Positions 53,394 through 61,330 of a stretch of 64,000 nt of DNA are shown here, piece after piece. Every line of letters begins with the position of its first letter. Positions within the stretch are counted from its first letter, which is position 1. Source of the DNA: Kutzneria chonburiensis. GTDB lineage: Bacteria > Actinomycetota > Actinomycetes > Mycobacteriales > Pseudonocardiaceae. Position numbers and translations under genes: made by a program. Where the stretch lies: contig NZ_CP097263.1 in the NCBI RefSeq assembly GCF_028622115.1, positions 6,386,001 through 6,450,000 on the forward strand, written 5' to 3'. The notes under the pieces are model-generated. The model did not search any database, was not told where the DNA came from, and saw only the letters and a list, made by a program, of their open reading frames with translations.

Positions 53394-54302
53394 TCAGCCT
53401 ACCCGTGTGGTGCGGCGCACTCGTGCCCAGGCCAGCCAGGCCAGTCCGAGGGCCATCAACCCATAGGCGATCACCTCCATCCACGTGAGCAGCTCGAGCC
53501 GGTCCAGCGGCTGGACATCGAGATAGCCGTGCCGGATTCCGCGCTCGGCGAAGCACTGCTGGTCACAGCCCACCGCAGGGACGACCGGGTTGCCGGCGTC
53601 GTCAAGGAGCCCGGTCCTCACCATGGCCGCGTCCGCCGGCAGTGGTGACGGCTGGCCGATCGGATAGACCTGACGCTGCGGCGGCAGCCACCACAGCACC
53701 GTGCTGGAGATGGTCAGCCGGACCACGGCGTACACCGCCAGCGTGGCGCCCATGGCGACCAACGTCCGGCGCAGCAGCGCGCCGATGGCCACGCCCAGCG
53801 CCAGCCCGAACAGCGCCTGCACCACCGGAATCGCCGGCCACAGGTCGAGCGTCTGGTACGGACCGGTACTGCCACGCGCGCCGCTGATCCGTACCGCTTC
53901 GACCAGCAGCCAGCTGATGATCGCGAGCGGCACGGAGAGCAGCAGCACTGCCCCGGTGAGCAGCGCGGCCCGGCCGCCGAGCCAGCGTGCGGGCGACACG
54001 TCCTGGCCCCAGGCGACAAGGTAGGTGCGCTGTTCGTATTCACGGGACAACAGCGGTGCGCCCCAGAACACCGCGACCAGTCCGGCCAACACCGGCGAGA
54101 AGAAGAGGAGCACGATGTCGATCTGCCACACCTGGTCGCCGAGTACGGCGACCGTTCCACCCCAGCACTCGTGCTGGCCACACGCGGTGTTGACCTCTTG
54201 CACGGAGCCCAGGTACGACGCCAGCCACGACGCCAACCCGACCGCGAAGGCCGCGACGCCGATCAGCGCGACCCGGTGTTGTCGCCAGGTGAGCCAGATC
54301 AT
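53394..54302 (-). CDS. ABC-2-type transporter permease
   Basis: 302 residues, about six spans, paralogous to the next permease upstream. Shared features are VAVFWGAPLLSREYEQRTYLVAWGQDVSPARWL and, near the end, GYLDVQPLDRLELLTWMEVI. Start ATG at 54302 overlaps the stop of the paralogous permease (ATGA). It is the last gene of the GntR-ATPase-permease-permease operon. The two permeases probably form a heterodimer. Substrate unknown; related systems act in envelope stress or antimicrobial export. Confidence 0.88.
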   Translation of the reverse strand: MIWLTWRQHRVALIGVAAFAVGLASWLASYLGSVQEVNTACGQHECWGGTVAVLGDQVWQIDIVLLFFSPVLAGLVAVFWGAPLLSREYEQRTYLVAWGQDVSPARWLGGRAALLTGAVLLLSVPLAIISWLLVEAVRISGARGSTGPYQTLDLWPAIPVVQALFGLALGVAIGALLRRTLVAMGATLAVYAVVRLTISSTVLWWLPPQRQVYPIGQPSPLPADAAMVRTGLLDDAGNPVVPAVGCDQQCFAERGIRHGYLDVQPLDRLELLTWMEVIAYGLMALGLAWLAWARVRRTTRVG

Positions 54303-55156
54303 CGCCGGATCTCCCGTCGGCGCAGCACCAGCCAGGCCACCGCGAACAGGACGACGGCCAGTGCGGCGTAGCCGCCGAACTCGACCAGTCGCAGGTCCGG
54401 GAGCCGGTCGACCGGCTGGATGTCGAGGAACGAGTGCGTGATGCCGTGTGCGACCAGGCACGGGTCCTGCGCGGCGATCGCCGGATGCTGGCCGATGCAC
54501 ATCAGTTGCCCGGCCGACGCCGTCAGCTCGTTGCCGTCACGGTCAAGGTAGCCACCGGCAACGAACATCGAGCCGACCGGCTGGACCTTGTCCAGCAATC
54601 GCACCGGCGGCAACAGATACGGCCGGGCCACCAAGCCGACGAGGAACCGCAGCGCGGTGTAGGCGATGAGCGTGATTCCCATCGACAGCACCACGTTTCG
54701 GGCCAGCACGCCGACGAGCACCCCGAGCGCGAACCCGGCGACCACGGTGGCCAGCTCCAGCGGCAGCCACAGGTCGTAGGCGGGGCCACGGGTGGCGCTG
54801 CCCAGCATCCGGTCGAGAGTCAGGTTCGCCACGATGTTCACGACGAATGTGAGCACCACCAGCGGCAGCAGCAGATGCGCCACCCGCAGCGCCAGCCACC
54901 GCGTCACCGGACGATCCCCCGACCACAGGAACAGATATGTGCGCTGCTCGTATTCACGCGCGACCAGCGGCGCGCCCCAGAACATCGCGACCACCGCCGC
55001 GAAGGCCGGCGGGCCGAGGGTGAGGGCGATGCGGCCACCCATCACGAGGACCGGACCGTCCATCTTCAACGACAGCAGAACGGCCGCGGCGATCAGCACC
55101 AACGCCGCAGCGGCAAGCACCTTGGCGCGCTCGATGCGCCAGGACAACCAGGTCAT
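54299..55156 (-). CDS. ABC-2-type transporter permease
   Basis: 285 residues with about six spans. VAMFWGAPLVAREYEQRTYLFLWSGDRPVTRWLA is nearly identical in pattern to its partner, and the large extracytoplasmic loop before the last span ends SFLDIQPVDRLPDLRLVEF. Start ATG at 55156 overlaps the stop of the ATPase gene. Tandem duplication of one ancestral permease is likely. Confidence 0.88.
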   Translation of the reverse strand: MTWLSWRIERAKVLAAAALVLIAAAVLLSLKMDGPVLVMGGRIALTLGPPAFAAVVAMFWGAPLVAREYEQRTYLFLWSGDRPVTRWLALRVAHLLLPLVVLTFVVNIVANLTLDRMLGSATRGPAYDLWLPLELATVVAGFALGVLVGVLARNVVLSMGITLIAYTALRFLVGLVARPYLLPPVRLLDKVQPVGSMFVAGGYLDRDGNELTASAGQLMCIGQHPAIAAQDPCLVAHGITHSFLDIQPVDRLPDLRLVEFGGYAALAVVLFAVAWLVLRRREIRR

Positions 55157-55989
55157 GCGGCCACCGCCCGATCGCCGGACAGCTTGGCCAGCACCAGTTC
55201 CTCCAGCGTCGCCGGCCGGCTCGTCCACGGCTCGTCGACCGGATCGTCGCCGTGCAGCAGGAAGGTGGACTGGCCGCCGGCGTGGCTGGTCAGCACGACC
55301 TCGCCCGGCACCGGCGGCCCGTCCGACCTCGGTCCGGTGTAGACCCGGTGCCCGGCCAACAGATCGTCGACGTCGCCGGACATCACCAGCCTGCCGTCCG
55401 CGAGCAGCAGCAGGTGATCGGCGACGCCGCTGAGCTCGGCCACCACGTGCGTGGACATCAACATCGTCATGCCGGTGTCGGCGACCTCGGTCAGCAGCTC
55501 GCTGATCACGGCGCGGCGGGCCAACGGGTCCAGATCGGACAGTGGCTCGTCCAGCACCAGCAACGAGGGCCGTGAGCCGATCGCCACCGCGAACGCCACC
55601 TGCGCCTGTTGTCCGCCGGACAGCCGTCCGCACGGCTGACGCGGCGGCACGTCGAACCGGCTCAGCCAGTCCAGCGCGCGCTGCTGGTCCCACTGGCGAT
55701 TCAGCTCGGCCCCGAGGCGAAGCATCTCCAGCGGCGTGAACGCCCGGTAGAGCGGCTTGTCCTGCGCCACGAAGGCCACCCGGCCACCGTCGGCCAGCCG
55801 AAGCTCGCCCTCGGTCGGCTGGAGCAGGCCGGCGATCATGGTGAGCAGCGTGGTCTTGCCGGCCCCGTTGGTGCCGACCAGCGCCGCCACCCGGCCTGTC
55901 GGCAGCTCGAACGAGCAGTCCCGCAGCGCCCAGGTGGCGCGGTAGCGCTTGCCCAGCCCGTGGGCGGCCAGCGCGAGGCCGTCGGTCAT
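55153..55989 (-). CDS. ABC transporter ATP-binding protein
   Basis: 278 residues. Walker A VGTNGAGKTTLL, Q-loop FVAQDKPLYRAF, signature GRLSGGQQAQVAFAVA, Walker B LLVLDEPLSDLD, and switch His in MLMSTHVVAELS. It energises the two permeases encoded downstream. Start ATG at 55989 overlaps the stop of the GntR gene. Confidence 0.94.
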   Translation of the reverse strand: MTDGLALAAHGLGKRYRATWALRDCSFELPTGRVAALVGTNGAGKTTLLTMIAGLLQPTEGELRLADGGRVAFVAQDKPLYRAFTPLEMLRLGAELNRQWDQQRALDWLSRFDVPPRQPCGRLSGGQQAQVAFAVAIGSRPSLLVLDEPLSDLDPLARRAVISELLTEVADTGMTMLMSTHVVAELSGVADHLLLLADGRLVMSGDVDDLLAGHRVYTGPRSDGPPVPGEVVLTSHAGGQSTFLLHGDDPVDEPWTSRPATLEELVLAKLSGDRAVAA

Positions 55990-56366
55990 TCCTTCTCCCC
56001 GTCCAGGGCCGTGTTCAGCAACGCGAACACGTCCTCGTCCTCCAGCCCGGCCTGTCTTGCCCGGGCCAGCCACTCGACCAACTCCTGGTAGAGCCGGCCC
56101 AGCGCGGCACGGTCGCCGGTGCCGAGGACGGCCTTGACGAACGTGCCCGCGCCCTGCCGGGCCTCCACCAGCCCGGCGAACTCCAGCTCGCGATACGCCT
56201 TGAGGACCGTGTTCGGGTTGACCCCGCTGGTGGCCACCACCTCGCGGACCGTCGGCAGCCGGTCCCCCGGCGCCAGCCAGCCCAGCCGCAGTGCCTCACG
56301 CACCTGCTGCGCGATCTGGAGGTACGCCGGCAGGCCACTGCCCCGGTCCACCCGGAACTCGACCAC
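55986..56366 (-). CDS. GntR-family (YtrA-type) transcriptional regulator
   Basis: 126 residues. A winged HTH (AYLQIAQQVREALRLGWLAPGDRLPTVREVVATSGVNPNTVLKAYRELE, about residues 14-62) is followed by a short C-terminal dimerisation segment, the size of the YtrA subfamily, which represses adjacent ABC transporters. Start GTG at 56366 with GGGGAG upstream. It leads a four-gene operon in which each gene overlaps the next by 4 bp. A CTAG-N4-CTAG palindrome in front may be its operator. Confidence 0.92.
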   Translation of the reverse strand: MVEFRVDRGSGLPAYLQIAQQVREALRLGWLAPGDRLPTVREVVATSGVNPNTVLKAYRELEFAGLVEARQGAGTFVKAVLGTGDRAALGRLYQELVEWLARARQAGLEDEDVFALLNTALDGEKE

Positions 56367-56402
56367 GTCGGCTCCCCTCGTGCCCGAAATTGTGTCACTC
56401 GA

Positions 56403-56414
56403 CTAGAACACTAG
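56403..56414. promoter_or_regulatory. CTAG-N4-CTAG palindrome upstream of the GntR/ABC operon
   Basis: CTAG-AACA-CTAG at 56403-56414, about 40 bp before the GTG of the YtrA-type regulator. CTAG is rare in GC-rich actinobacterial DNA, so two copies in symmetry suggest an operator. A TAGTGT hexamer on the minus strand within it could be the -10 box. Confidence 0.5.
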
Positions 56415-56440
56415 CACACCGCCGACCCGGCCCGGAGCAG

Positions 56441-56477
56441 ACGAAAGCCCGGCCCGTGGAACGGGCCGGGCTTTCGT
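56441..56477. terminator. Perfect 17-bp hairpin terminator, 3-base loop
   Basis: Arms 56441-56457 and 56461-56477 are exact reverse complements around GGA. It ends transcription of the minus-strand gene at 56549 before the GntR operon. A second, weaker repeat (CGCGACCGG at 56492 with CCGGTCGCG at 56521) lies between. Confidence 0.85.
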
Positions 56478-56548
56478 GCGAACAGGGACCACGCGACCGG
56501 ACGTGACAGGGACCTGACGCCCGGTCGCGCGGGGGTCTTCCAGCCGGG

Positions 56549-57349
56549 TCAGCCGCCGAGGTGGGCGAGCAGCTCACACGCCTCGAGATGGCACTCCGGC
56601 AGCATCTCGGGCCACACGCTGGGCGTGCCGACCTCGTGCAGGTGTGGATCCACGGACAGCCGGCGGGCGAGTAACCAGCGGACTCTGGCCAGGCGGGAGG
56701 CGACACGGCCGTCACGGCGGGCCAGCACCCCGGCGACCGACGGGCCGATGAGGGACACGGTCTCGCCGCCCGGGAAGACCTCCCGGAGAACCTGGGCGAC
56801 CAGGACCATCGCCACGGACCGGGTCCAGCCCTCGACGGTGGAGAGGTCGAGGCCGACGAGCAGCAGCACGTGATCATCGGCGGCGTCGTCGCGGTAGACC
56901 TCGCCGAGGCGGGTGCGCAGGTAGCAGGTGGTGGTCATGCCGGTCATGGCATCGACGGCCTCGCGCGTGCCGAGCTGGTCGGCAGCGGCGTCGGCCCAGC
57001 CGACGGCGGTGGCTCGGAGCAGCTTGGACGGCGTGGCGTCGGGGTCGGCGGAGACGAGCGCCTCGCCGGACGTGATCACGGCGTGCAACGCGGCCAGGTC
57101 CAGCAGCGTCTCGTCGAGACCGGCCCCGGCTCTGGCCCGGGCGCGACCGAGCGCGGGCACCACCTCGATCAGGTCGGCCCCGGTCACCACCGCCGCGCAC
57201 ACCTCGTCGACCTCGGCCAACGCCCAGTCGCTGGGGAACGGCCACCCGGACGCCAGGCTCGCGGAGCGCCACCGGGCCCGCAGTGTGCACAGCGCGTCAC
57301 GGTGATCGTCTCGGCCGATCAGTGACGAGGCAGCATTGCGCGCAACCAC
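56549..57349 (-). CDS. Degenerate GGDEF-like domain protein
   Basis: 266 residues. An N-terminal helical part precedes DAMTGMTTTCYLRTRLGEVYR (about residues 133-153), which matches the opening of diguanylate-cyclase domains (D-x-L-T-G-L). A strand HVLLLVGLDLS follows where the metal-binding strand should be. The GGDEF catalytic loop itself is not recognisable (VFPGGETVSLIGPSVAGV is the nearest), so catalysis is unlikely. Possibly a nucleotide-sensing or structural protein. Start GTG at 57349. It is followed by a strong terminator. Confidence 0.6.
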   Translation of the reverse strand: MVARNAASSLIGRDDHRDALCTLRARWRSASLASGWPFPSDWALAEVDEVCAAVVTGADLIEVVPALGRARARAGAGLDETLLDLAALHAVITSGEALVSADPDATPSKLLRATAVGWADAAADQLGTREAVDAMTGMTTTCYLRTRLGEVYRDDAADDHVLLLVGLDLSTVEGWTRSVAMVLVAQVLREVFPGGETVSLIGPSVAGVLARRDGRVASRLARVRWLLARRLSVDPHLHEVGTPSVWPEMLPECHLEACELLAHLGG

Positions 57350-57519
57350 TCGCCGCGCTCCTCTCTACTCCGGACGGGTCGAGCGTCGACCCGATGTTGT
57401 GACGGTCCGCGAACCGGGGCATGACGCGGTTCCCCTCACCCGAATTGGTTCCCGGCGTGACGTCGGGCACGGGATTCCGTCACACTGTGTCCCCTCAGCA
57501 GGGATGGAGAGGGGGACCG

Positions 57520-59712
57520 GTGGCGACAGCTCCTCTGGATGTGCCTGGTCCCAGCGACGCGGAGCTGATCGACTCGGTCCGTGGCGGGGACACCGCGGCC
57601 TACGGCTCGCTGTACGAGCGGCACGTCGGCGCGGCCTACAACCTGGCCCGCCAGCTGACCAGGTCCACCGCGGAGGCGGACGACCTGGTGGCCGAGGCGT
57701 TCGCCAAGGTCCTGGACACGCTGCGGGACGGCCGCGGCCCCGACTCGGCGTTCCGCGCCTACCTGCTGACCGCGCTGCGTCACACGGCGTACGACAAGAC
57801 GCGCCGCGACCGCAAGCTGGAGCTGGCCGAGGACGTCACCGAGGTGGCCAAGCCCGAGGCCATCAGCGTGCAGTTCAGCGACACCGCCGTGTCCGGGCTG
57901 GAGCGCTCGCTCGCCGCGAAGGCGTTCGCCCGACTGCCCGAACGCTGGCAGGCGGTGCTGTGGCACACCGAGATCGAGGGCCTGTCGCCCGCGGACGTCG
58001 CGCCGATACTGGGGCTGACCGCGAACGGCGTGTCGGCGCTGGCGTACCGGGCGCGTGAGGGCCTGCGACAGGCCTACCTCCAGGTGCACCTCGCGGAGAG
58101 CACCGCCGATCGGTGCCGCGCGACGGTCGACCGCCTCGGCGCGTGGACGCGTGGTGGCCTGTCGAAGCGTGAGACGGCTCAGGTGGAGACGCACCTGGAC
58201 GAGTGCGAGCGGTGCCGTGCGCTGGCGGCCGAGCTGGCCGACGTGAACGGTGCGCTGCGCGCAGTCGTCGCGCCGCTGGTGCTGGGCATCGGCGCCGCCG
58301 GCTACCTCGCGACCATCGGCGCTTCCACGGCGAAGGCCGCCACTGTGGTCGCCGCGGGCGCTGCTGCCGGTACGGCCGGCGGCGCTGCCGGCGCCGCGAG
58401 CTCCGTGCCGCGCCAGATGATCGGCGTCGGAGCGTCCGCCGCCGCGCTGGCCGCGGTCGTCGCCCTGGCGCTGACGTCCGGGCAGAGCCAGCCGATCGTT
58501 GCCAACGCCGCGCCGCCGCCCCCGGCGACCGTGGCCCCGTCGACGCCGACGCAGCCGCCACCCACGACGCAGCAGCCGCCCGCGGCGACGCCTGCATCGC
58601 CGCCGCCTACGAGCAGCAACAGCCCCGCGCCGCCGCCTCCGGCTGTGCCGCCGCCACCCCCGACCACGACGACTCCCCCACCGAAGGCGGACCTGGTCCC
58701 CTCCGTGCCCGGGCAGCCGATCAGCCTCGTGCCCGGCGGACCGGCCCAGGAGTTGCCGGTGACGGTCACCAACAACGGCAACGGGCCGTCCGATCCCGTG
58801 ACCGCGACGCTGAACCTGCCGCCCGGCGTCACCGCCGCGCCCGGCGGCACGCAGTCGTTCGCCGCGAGAGACCTGCTTGCCGCCGACGGCAAGCAGTCCA
58901 TCAGCTGCACCGGCGGCACCGGCACGATCACCTGCACCACCGGCGCCGGGCTGGCTCCGGGCGAGACCGTGACCTTCCGATTCGAGCTGAGCGCCGGGTT
59001 CGACGCCGCCGGCGGGCAGATCACCGGCTCGATCATGGCCGGCGGTGGCATGGCCATCCAGCTGGACAACATCGACGTGCAGGTCCGCCAGATCGACGAC
59101 CTGGACCTGACCGCGCAGGTGTGGCGGCACGACTTCTGGTCGCCACGGGTCGACGTGTCCGTGACGAACCGCAGCACGCACGCCGGCACCGCGACCGTGA
59201 CCGTGAACGCGCCGCGCGACGGCTGGATCTTCACGCTCGCGCCGTGCAAGCAGGACGGCGAGCAGATCAACTGCAAGTTCGACCTGGCGCGCGGGCAGAC
59301 CACCCGGTTCGGTATCTGGGTGTTCCGCTGGCACCACCGCGACGACGCGCTGGAGATCGCCGGCTCGCTGGGCAGCGCGCACAAGGTGATCACCGTGCCG
59401 CTGGACTGCGACCCCGGCGGCGACCTGCCGCCGGTGACGCTGCCGGGCGAACCGGTGACGCCGCCGTCGGCCACCACGGTGCCGGCCATCCCGTCGACAA
59501 CGACGTCAAAGACGCCCACGACGACGTCCGAGCCGCCGAAGCAGACGACCAAGCCGTCCGCGCCTCAGACCACCACGAAGCCGCCCGTGACGACGACCAC
59601 CACGCCGTCCCCCACGACGACGAGCCCGTCACCCAGCAGCACGCCGCCGCCCCCGCGCAGCGAACCCGGACTGTGCCTGCCGCTGCTCGACCCGCGCTGG
59701 CCCTTGTGCTGA
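57520..59712 (+). CDS. ECF sigma factor fused to anti-sigma-like zinc finger, membrane and extracellular domains
   Basis: 730 residues. Sigma-70 region 2 (GDTAAYGSLYERHVGAAYNLARQL) and region 4 (LPERWQAVLWHTEIEGLSPADVAPILGLTANGVSALAYRAREGL) come first. A zf-HC2-like motif follows with His225, Cys229 and Cys232. Hydrophobic segments lie near residues 249-268 and 300-320. A Pro/Thr-rich linker leads to beta-sandwich repeats of DUF11/CARDB character and a Thr/Pro tail ending in a Cys-containing segment. This resembles the ECF53-type C-terminally extended sigma factors. GTG at 57520 has AGGGGG upstream and fits the family N terminus better than the ATG at 57421. Likely released by an envelope signal. 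Confidence 0.85.
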   Translation: MATAPLDVPGPSDAELIDSVRGGDTAAYGSLYERHVGAAYNLARQLTRSTAEADDLVAEAFAKVLDTLRDGRGPDSAFRAYLLTALRHTAYDKTRRDRKLELAEDVTEVAKPEAISVQFSDTAVSGLERSLAAKAFARLPERWQAVLWHTEIEGLSPADVAPILGLTANGVSALAYRAREGLRQAYLQVHLAESTADRCRATVDRLGAWTRGGLSKRETAQVETHLDECERCRALAAELADVNGALRAVVAPLVLGIGAAGYLATIGASTAKAATVVAAGAAAGTAGGAAGAASSVPRQMIGVGASAAALAAVVALALTSGQSQPIVANAAPPPPATVAPSTPTQPPPTTQQPPAATPASPPPTSSNSPAPPPPAVPPPPPTTTTPPPKADLVPSVPGQPISLVPGGPAQELPVTVTNNGNGPSDPVTATLNLPPGVTAAPGGTQSFAARDLLAADGKQSISCTGGTGTITCTTGAGLAPGETVTFRFELSAGFDAAGGQITGSIMAGGGMAIQLDNIDVQVRQIDDLDLTAQVWRHDFWSPRVDVSVTNRSTHAGTATVTVNAPRDGWIFTLAPCKQDGEQINCKFDLARGQTTRFGIWVFRWHHRDDALEIAGSLGSAHKVITVPLDCDPGGDLPPVTLPGEPVTPPSATTVPAIPSTTTSKTPTTTSEPPKQTTKPSAPQTTTKPPVTTTTTPSPTTTSPSPSSTPPPPRSEPGLCLPLLDPRWPLC

Positions 59713-59791
59713 CAGCGTGTCGACAGCCAGCCCAAACGGCCTCAATCGGGCACTGAGGGTGACCGGATGAACCCGCTCAGGCGGCTGTTCG

Positions 59792-59797
59792 TACACT
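59792..59797 (+). promoter_or_regulatory. Leaderless -10 box TACACT for the first GtrA gene
   Basis: TACACT six bases before the GTG at 59804, with no ribosome site. Confidence 0.5.
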
Positions 59798-59803
59798 GCC
59801 GTC

Positions 59804-60373
59804 GTGTCGTCTGCCGTGCGTGTCATGTTCAAGCTGTTCCCGGCGCCGTTGCGCGCGTTGATCATCAAGCACCGCGAGATGGTGCGATTCGCAATTGTCG
59901 GCGGCACCACCTTCGTCATCACGAACGTGGTCTGGTACGGCCTCAAGCTGACCGTGCTGGACACCAAGCCGATCACCGCCCAGGCCATCGGCATCGTGGT
60001 CGCGACCATCGTCTCCTACGTGCTCAGCCGCGAGTGGTCGTTCCAGACCCGCGGCGGCCGTGAGGGCGCGCACGAGGCAGCCCTGTTCTTCCTGGTCAGC
60101 GCCATCTGCGTGGGTATCAACCTGCTGCCGACCCTGGTGTCCCGGTACGTGTTCGGGCTTCAGGTGCCGTCGGTCAGCATGCCCGTGCAGGAGCTGTCCG
60201 ACTTCTTCTTCGGCTCCATCATCGGCACCCTGCTGGCCATGGTGTTCCGCTGGTGGGCGCTGAAGAAGTTCGTGTTCCCCAACGCCGACGTGCGCCCCGA
60301 GCGGGCCGGCAGCCTGGCTCACCTGCGGGTCGTCAGCGACGACGAGGACGGCAAGTCGGAGCAGGTCGCCTAA
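59804..60373 (+). CDS. GtrA family membrane protein
   Basis: 189 residues, four spans: MVRFAIVGGTTFVITNVVWYGL, AIGIVVATIVSYVLSREWSF (the S-Y-x-L-x-R-x-W-x-F signature), ALFFLVSAICVGINLL and LAMVFRWWALKKFVFP. GtrA proteins flip or aid flipping of polyprenyl-phosphate sugars across the membrane. It is the first of two tandem paralogues, equivalent to mycobacterial Rv3277. A Lys/Asp-rich cytosolic tail follows span 4. Confidence 0.93.
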   Translation: MSSAVRVMFKLFPAPLRALIIKHREMVRFAIVGGTTFVITNVVWYGLKLTVLDTKPITAQAIGIVVATIVSYVLSREWSFQTRGGREGAHEAALFFLVSAICVGINLLPTLVSRYVFGLQVPSVSMPVQELSDFFFGSIIGTLLAMVFRWWALKKFVFPNADVRPERAGSLAHLRVVSDDEDGKSEQVA

Positions 60374-60405
60374 CCCCGCCCGGGCGGACCTGCACCGTTC
60401 GTCCC

Positions 60406-60411
60406 TACACT
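60406..60411 (+). promoter_or_regulatory. Leaderless -10 box TACACT for the second GtrA gene
   Basis: TACACT seven bases before the GTG at 60419, the same hexamer as for the first copy at 59792. Confidence 0.5.
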
Positions 60412-60418
60412 CGGCTGC

Positions 60419-60928
60419 GTGTCCCTAGGCGAAACCATCCTCAGGCGCGTGCCGGAGCCGTTCCGGTCGTTCGCGTTCAAGCACCGCGAGCTGGTGAAGT
60501 TCGCCGTGGTCGGCGGTACGTGCTTTGTCATAGACACGGCGATCTTCCTGGGACTCAAGTCCACCATCCTGGCGACCCACCCGGTCACCGCGAAGATCAT
60601 CGCGACGCTGATCGCGACCATCGTGTCGTACATCCTCAACCGCGAGTGGTCCTTCCGCACCCGCGGCGGTCGCGAGCGTCCGCACGAGGCCGCGCTGTTC
60701 TTCCTGGTCAGCGGCGTCGGCGTGGCCCTGAACTCGGTGCCGCTGTGGGTCTCCCGCTACGTGCTGCTGCTGGACCACAACCACCTCAGCCCGTTCGGCG
60801 TCCAGGTCGCCGACTTCGTCAGCGCCCAGATCGTCGGCACCCTGCTGGCCATGGCCTTCCGCTGGTGGGCGTTCAAGAAGTTCGTCTTCCCCGACGCCAA
60901 CGCCCGGCCCCGCCTGGTCAAGGACTGA
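60419..60928 (+). CDS. GtrA family membrane protein
   Basis: 169 residues, a tandem paralogue of the gene at 59804 with matching spans: LVKFAVVGGTCFVIDTAIFLGL, IATIVSYILNREWSFRTRGG, ALFFLVSGVGVALNSV and LLAMAFRWWAFKKFVFPDAN. Both copies share the N terminus pattern FKxxPxPxRxxxxKHRE (seen as VPEPFRSFAFKHRELVKF here). Likely handles a second polyprenyl-linked sugar. Start GTG at 60419. Confidence 0.93.
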   Translation: MSLGETILRRVPEPFRSFAFKHRELVKFAVVGGTCFVIDTAIFLGLKSTILATHPVTAKIIATLIATIVSYILNREWSFRTRGGRERPHEAALFFLVSGVGVALNSVPLWVSRYVLLLDHNHLSPFGVQVADFVSAQIVGTLLAMAFRWWAFKKFVFPDANARPRLVKD

Positions 60929-61262
60929 GTCGTCCGCAGCCGGTGTCGATGGTGATCTCGTACAGGCAGTCGTCGAGCAGCTCCCGCGGCGCGGATCGGC
61001 CTAACCGGTGCGCCCTGACCGCGCCGGCCACCATGTCCGCGGCCCACAGCAGCGGGTCCACCGCGCCGAAGCGATGGCCAGCTCGGTCACGCCAAGGCTG
61101 TGCAGCTCGCCGCCGACGAGCCGGGTCAGACAGACCGCGCGAGCGCGTTCCTGGCGGCGTTGCGGCACCGGCGCGCCGATCGCGACCACATGAAAGCCCT
61201 CGATAACGGCGACCTGCTTGGCCGCGGCCTCCTGCTGGCAGGGATCAAGGTGGTTCCAGTGC
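60918..61262 (-). pseudogene. Decayed or frameshifted gene remnant (DUF3800-like end)
   Basis: No intact gene fills 60929-61330. On the minus strand one frame reads AVIEGFHVVAIGAPVPQRRQERARAVCL and LVGGELHSLGVTELAI. After a shift of one base near 61065, another frame reads GAVDPLLWAADMVAGAVRAHRLG and ends at a TGA at 60918. The segment PLLWAADMVAGA is like the end of DUF3800-type proteins. A TAG stop just before 61262 and the missing N terminus suggest a pseudogene. The frame overlaps the end of the second GtrA gene. The rest of this 400-bp gap shows only the repeat at 61288-61329. Confidence 0.4.
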
Positions 61263-61287
61263 TACGCATGTCCGGGGGCGTTCTGCT

Positions 61288-61329
61288 CGAAACTGGATTT
61301 CGGTGTGTCCGAGAGCGTGACTCGCGGGG
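61288..61329 (+). repeat. Copy 2 of the dispersed TTTCGGTGTG / GACTCGCGGGG element
   Basis: 42 bp aligned with 510-552 at 30 of 40 positions; both conserved blocks are exact. It lies just past the 3' end of the sensor-kinase gene. Confidence 0.45.
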
Positions 61330-61330
61330 G

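Noticed and set aside
57436..59382. 648-codon minus-strand frame opposite the sigma-factor fusion
   Set aside because: Arg-rich antisense shadow; the plus strand has complete sigma regions and a ribosome site.
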